Of a DNA stretch of 9,082 nucleotides, positions 6,140 to 9,082 are shown piece after piece. Each line of letters starts with the position of its first letter. The first letter of the stretch is position 1. The notes below the pieces were generated by a model that had not been told where the DNA came from, did not search any database, and saw nothing but the letters and a program-made list of their open reading frames with translations. Made by a program: the position numbers and the translations under genes. The DNA comes from Bacteroidota bacterium (lineage in GTDB: Bacteria > Bacteroidota > Bacteroidia > Bacteroidales > Prolixibacteraceae), in contig JABMPI010000781.1 in assembly GCA_013203755.1 (NCBI GenBank), positions 1-9,082 of the forward strand, written 5' to 3'.

Positions 6140-9082
6140 ATGACGATAACCAAAAAACATATTCTTAAAATTATTGGATGGACCTTTTTTGCACTTTTCC
6201 TATTAATAATCGGACTTGGAGCATTGGTCTATTTTAAAGCAGAAAGCTACATTAACCAGAATCTTTCTGAATTTGTGGCGAACAAATCAAATGATTTGTA
6301 TGAATTGTCGTTTGATAAAATTGAACTAAAAATAAATCCGGTTTCCATTTCAGTTTCCGATATTTCGCTGAAACCCAACAAACAGAAAACTGATGAAATT
6401 CTTCAACAACAACCCGATAAAACTTTTTATTCTTTCTATTCTCCTGAACTTGCAATAACCGACATAGACCTTGTTCAACTATTCAAAAGTCAATTCTTTT
6501 ACTGTAAAAATGTAACCGTTTTACAACCCGAGTTTTCAATTTCAGGCGAAGGAATTCTTCAAAATAATTCAACAAGGAATTTTGATAAAGCGATTCATGA
6601 ACTTTGGCCACTTATACAGAAACGGGTAAAAAATGTGTTGATTGACGAAATACATTTTGTAGATGCCAATTACAAACTATACCAATCGGCCAACGATTTT
6701 ACTCAGATTTCTAACGCTCAGAAAATTTCGATGGAGATTAAAAAGTTCAGAACCGATTCTGCAATGGTATTTAATAACTCTCGTTTTTTTAAAAGTGACG
6801 ATATTTTAATTAGCATCAATAACTTTCAGAATAACTTAAGTGATAGCATCCATGTTTTAAATATCGAAAAACTAGAGTATTCGCTAAAAACAACGGATAT
6901 TTTCGCCAAAGGATTTCATCTTCTTCATAAAGAGAAAAACAGCAATAAAAACCTTTATGATGTGCAAGTTCCTGCACTTCATTTAAAAAGTAAAAGCATA
7001 GCGGGTTTATCGCTAAACGACTCGATTGAAATACAATACTTGAAATTTGAAAAACCCCAAATTCGTTTTTACCAGAAGGAAAATCAGAAGAAAATAGAGA
7101 TTGAAGACATCAATCAGTTTGATCTTTATTCTCTAGTTGAAAATCAATTCACCGAAATAAAAGTGGATAGTTTTATATTAGCCGATGCCAACTTAAAAAT
7201 ATACCAGCAACCCGACAGCGCAAACTTTCAACAACATTTTGAATCGTTAACCATCTTGTTAAACGGATTTAAATTGGATTCAACCTCTGCAAAAAACAAG
7301 GCGAAACTGTTTCATGCCGATGATTTACAAATGACAGTGAATGGATACCATTTAAAATTGATCGATAATCAACATGAATTTAATGCCGATTCAATATTTG
7401 CGTCTACCACATCTAATTCGCTGAGCATAAAAAACATTCAAATAGCTCCTTCAATTCAGTCGGATAAAAAAGCACGAACCAGTGTGAATGTAAACTGCGA
7501 AGCATTGGAAATTGACAATGTAAATTTTAAAACTTTATTTCACACACGCAAATTGCCCACACGCAGAATTGGTATAACAAACCCTAAAGTTCAGTTGCAA
7601 TATCATTCTGAAATTGTCCGTACCAGAGACAAAAGAGAAATTGGAATCTTGTTTAATCTGGTTTCGGCATATTTAAAAGGAGTTTATTCTGAAGTGGTTG
7701 AGGTAGAAAACGGATACTTAAATATCCAGACCTTAAACAATACTGTATTAAAAGGTTATTTTGAAACTGATTTCAATTTTAATTTATCGGGATTTGCACT
7801 CGATTCGGCAAGCATGCAACAAACCGACAAGTTTTTTTACGCCAATAATTTCGATATTCAGTTCTCTGATTACCAAATGAAACTGGTAGACAACCTGCAT
7901 AAAATTAACGTAGATAAGATTTCGATACAAAGTTTTGACAGAAAGCTACAGATAGAAAATCTACAATTAAAACCGGTGGTTAGCAATGCTGATTTAAGTA
8001 TAATGCAAAGTTTTAATCGCTCGGAACTGTACAACATTACCATCCCTAAAATTACACTTTGGGGAATTAATTTACGCGATGCATTTTTTTATAACAAGCT
8101 GAATATTGCTCGTTTTAATGTTACAAAACCCAAAATATATTTTGAAAACTTTGGCGTGATTAGACAAACAAAAGAGAAAAAAGAATTTTCTGAATTATAT
8201 CAACTGGTATCTAATTACATCTACGATTTTAACATAAAAGAGATAAGCATTCCGAGTGGAGATTTTGCCTGGGTAAACCACACTAAAAAGGGGAAAACAA
8301 CATCGTTCGATAACGAGTTTTCGGCAACTTTAAAAGGATTCCGATTAAATGAAAATGAATTTAACAGACAGCGTCTCCTCTTTTCCGACAATTTTAATAT
8401 TTCTATAAAAGATCAAATGTTCCAACTATCCGACAGTGTACATATTTTGAAAGCGGGCGAAATAAATCTTTCAAGCGAAAATTCCAGTATAAGTATAAAA
8501 AACGCACTGCTCTACCCGCTAATATCTTCTAAAAAATACAAGCATTTATCCACCAGTTTTCAAGTTACAATTCCTGCACTTCAAATCAGCAATTTCGATT
8601 TTCTAAAAGCATATAAATCCAAAGTTTTACGACTAAATACAATTGAATTAAACGAACCAAAATTTGAAATATATAGCAAAAAGGGGATTACAAAATCGCT
8701 CGATTTAAATAAATTTGATTTCCCACTACCTGCTTTTGTAAAGTCTTTTCAAATCAAACAATTTAAAATTAACAACGGCGAAGTTATTAATTACGAAACA
8801 AAAGGGTTGGAACAACACGCCCAAAGTAATTTTAGAGTAAATCTTACAATGCCTAACATTTCGCTTAAAAACAACCAAAATAATCGTGCAAAACTAACAA
8901 CTGGAAACCTTATTTTGAAGCTGACAAATTTTAAAACGCCACTGGGAAGAAATCATTTATTAAAAATTGAACAACTCGATTTTAACCGAACACAAAAAAG
9001 CATTTCAATTTCTCAGTTAGACGTTTATCCGTTTGCACCAAAACAAACAGGAAATCGTTTTACTATTTCCGCACCGCAAATC
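6140..9082 (+). CDS. Large AsmA/DUF748-like membrane-anchored repeat protein (3'-truncated by window edge)
   Basis: The frame is open for exactly 981 codons from ATG at 6140 to the last base, and I checked it codon by codon without a stop. The start is well fixed, because an in-frame TAA lies at 6119-6121 with no other start between. Residues 1-10 are basic and 11-32 form one transmembrane helix, so this is an inner-membrane anchor with a large periplasmic part. The rest is rich in alternating hydrophobic/polar beta-strand sequence with no visible catalytic motif. Diverged motifs recur about every 176 residues, as described in the repeat entry. N-terminal anchor plus long repetitive beta structure fits the AsmA/TamB/YhdP/DUF748 group, whose members are implicated in lipid transport between membranes or in outer-membrane assembly. 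The exact subfamily, and hence the function, is inferred. Total length is unknown. Confidence 0.85.
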   Translation, partial: MTITKKHILKIIGWTFFALFLLIIGLGALVYFKAESYINQNLSEFVANKSNDLYELSFDKIELKINPVSISVSDISLKPNKQKTDEILQQQPDKTFYSFYSPELAITDIDLVQLFKSQFFYCKNVTVLQPEFSISGEGILQNNSTRNFDKAIHELWPLIQKRVKNVLIDEIHFVDANYKLYQSANDFTQISNAQKISMEIKKFRTDSAMVFNNSRFFKSDDILISINNFQNNLSDSIHVLNIEKLEYSLKTTDIFAKGFHLLHKEKNSNKNLYDVQVPALHLKSKSIAGLSLNDSIEIQYLKFEKPQIRFYQKENQKKIEIEDINQFDLYSLVENQFTEIKVDSFILADANLKIYQQPDSANFQQHFESLTILLNGFKLDSTSAKNKAKLFHADDLQMTVNGYHLKLIDNQHEFNADSIFASTTSNSLSIKNIQIAPSIQSDKKARTSVNVNCEALEIDNVNFKTLFHTRKLPTRRIGITNPKVQLQYHSEIVRTRDKREIGILFNLVSAYLKGVYSEVVEVENGYLNIQTLNNTVLKGYFETDFNFNLSGFALDSASMQQTDKFFYANNFDIQFSDYQMKLVDNLHKINVDKISIQSFDRKLQIENLQLKPVVSNADLSIMQSFNRSELYNITIPKITLWGINLRDAFFYNKLNIARFNVTKPKIYFENFGVIRQTKEKKEFSELYQLVSNYIYDFNIKEISIPSGDFAWVNHTKKGKTTSFDNEFSATLKGFRLNENEFNRQRLLFSDNFNISIKDQMFQLSDSVHILKAGEINLSSENSSISIKNALLYPLISSKKYKHLSTSFQVTIPALQISNFDFLKAYKSKVLRLNTIELNEPKFEIYSKKGITKSLDLNKFDFPLPAFVKSFQIKQFKINNGEVINYETKGLEQHAQSNFRVNLTMPNISLKNNQNNRAKLTTGNLILKLTNFKTPLGRNHLLKIEQLDFNRTQKSISISQLDVYPFAPKQTGNRFTISAPQI
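6314..9082 (+). repeat. Protein-level tandem repeats of about 176 residues in the AsmA-like gene
   Basis: Three motif types recur in fixed order. Motif A (patterns such as DKIEL, EKLEY, DKISI, followed by S-I-x-I-x-x-I-x-L-x-P) starts at residues 59, 243, 417, 592, 773 and 944. Motif B (a P-K-I-x-[IF]-Y pattern: QPEFSI, KPQIRFY, NPKVQLQY, KPKIYF, EPKFEIY) has its Pro at 130, 306, 482, 664 and 840. Motif C (DANYKLY, DANLKIY, NGYLNI, SGDFAW, NGEVINY) sits at 175, 349, 524, 706 and 879. Spacings are about 171-184 residues. The DNA copies have diverged beyond simple recognition, so this is old duplication. Five units are complete and a sixth begins at the window end. Confidence 0.75.

Noticed and set aside
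6252..6455. Minus-strand open frame of 67 codons
   Set aside because: It lies wholly inside the long plus-strand AsmA-like frame, which is continuous and repetitive in a protein-like way. The antisense frame has no recognisable feature.

Overview
This is an AT-rich stretch of chromosome, most likely from a Bacteroidota member (Bacteroidales/Marinilabiliales type, an inference). The support is a DUF4293 protein (a family I know from this phylum), a TAnnTTTG-type -7 box, no obvious Shine-Dalgarno sequences before the genes, a GH2 beta-galactosidase tail, and a secreted ThuA-like protein next to a sugar-type MFS permease. No rRNA, tRNA, CRISPR array, transposase or phage gene is visible.

Layout. 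Positions 1-1013 (+) are the C-terminal third of a GH2 beta-galactosidase whose N-terminus lies off the window. Then come a four-helix DUF4293 membrane protein (1169-1612, +) and a MurU/HddC-type sugar-1-phosphate nucleotidyltransferase (1703-2422, +), which has the best candidate promoter in the window. The nucleotidyltransferase runs tail-to-tail, with a 12-bp overlap, into a minus-strand pair: a six-helix membrane protein of unknown function (2411-3025) and, upstream of it, a small membrane-anchored protein with a DCCGAHEVC motif (3071-3490). A strong intrinsic terminator (about 3587-3628) separates this pair from a second minus-strand unit, a secreted ThuA-domain protein (5056-5766) followed by an MFS permease (3659-4984). 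That pair looks like a small carbohydrate-uptake or processing operon.

A divergent intergenic region of about 370 bp (5767-6139) holds a 15-bp perfect hairpin nested inside a larger folded element, a 9-bp inverted repeat, a 12-bp palindrome and a questionable 38-codon ORF. From 6140 to the end of the window (+) one reading frame stays open for 981 codons. It encodes an inner-membrane-anchored, AsmA/DUF748-like protein built from a diverged repeat of about 176 residues: five full copies and the start of a sixth. It is still open at the edge.

No complete new multi-gene system is evident. The two items most worth following up are the regular repeat architecture of the large AsmA-like protein and the folded intergenic element just upstream of it. 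The other genes look like ordinary Bacteroidota genes, two of them of unknown function.
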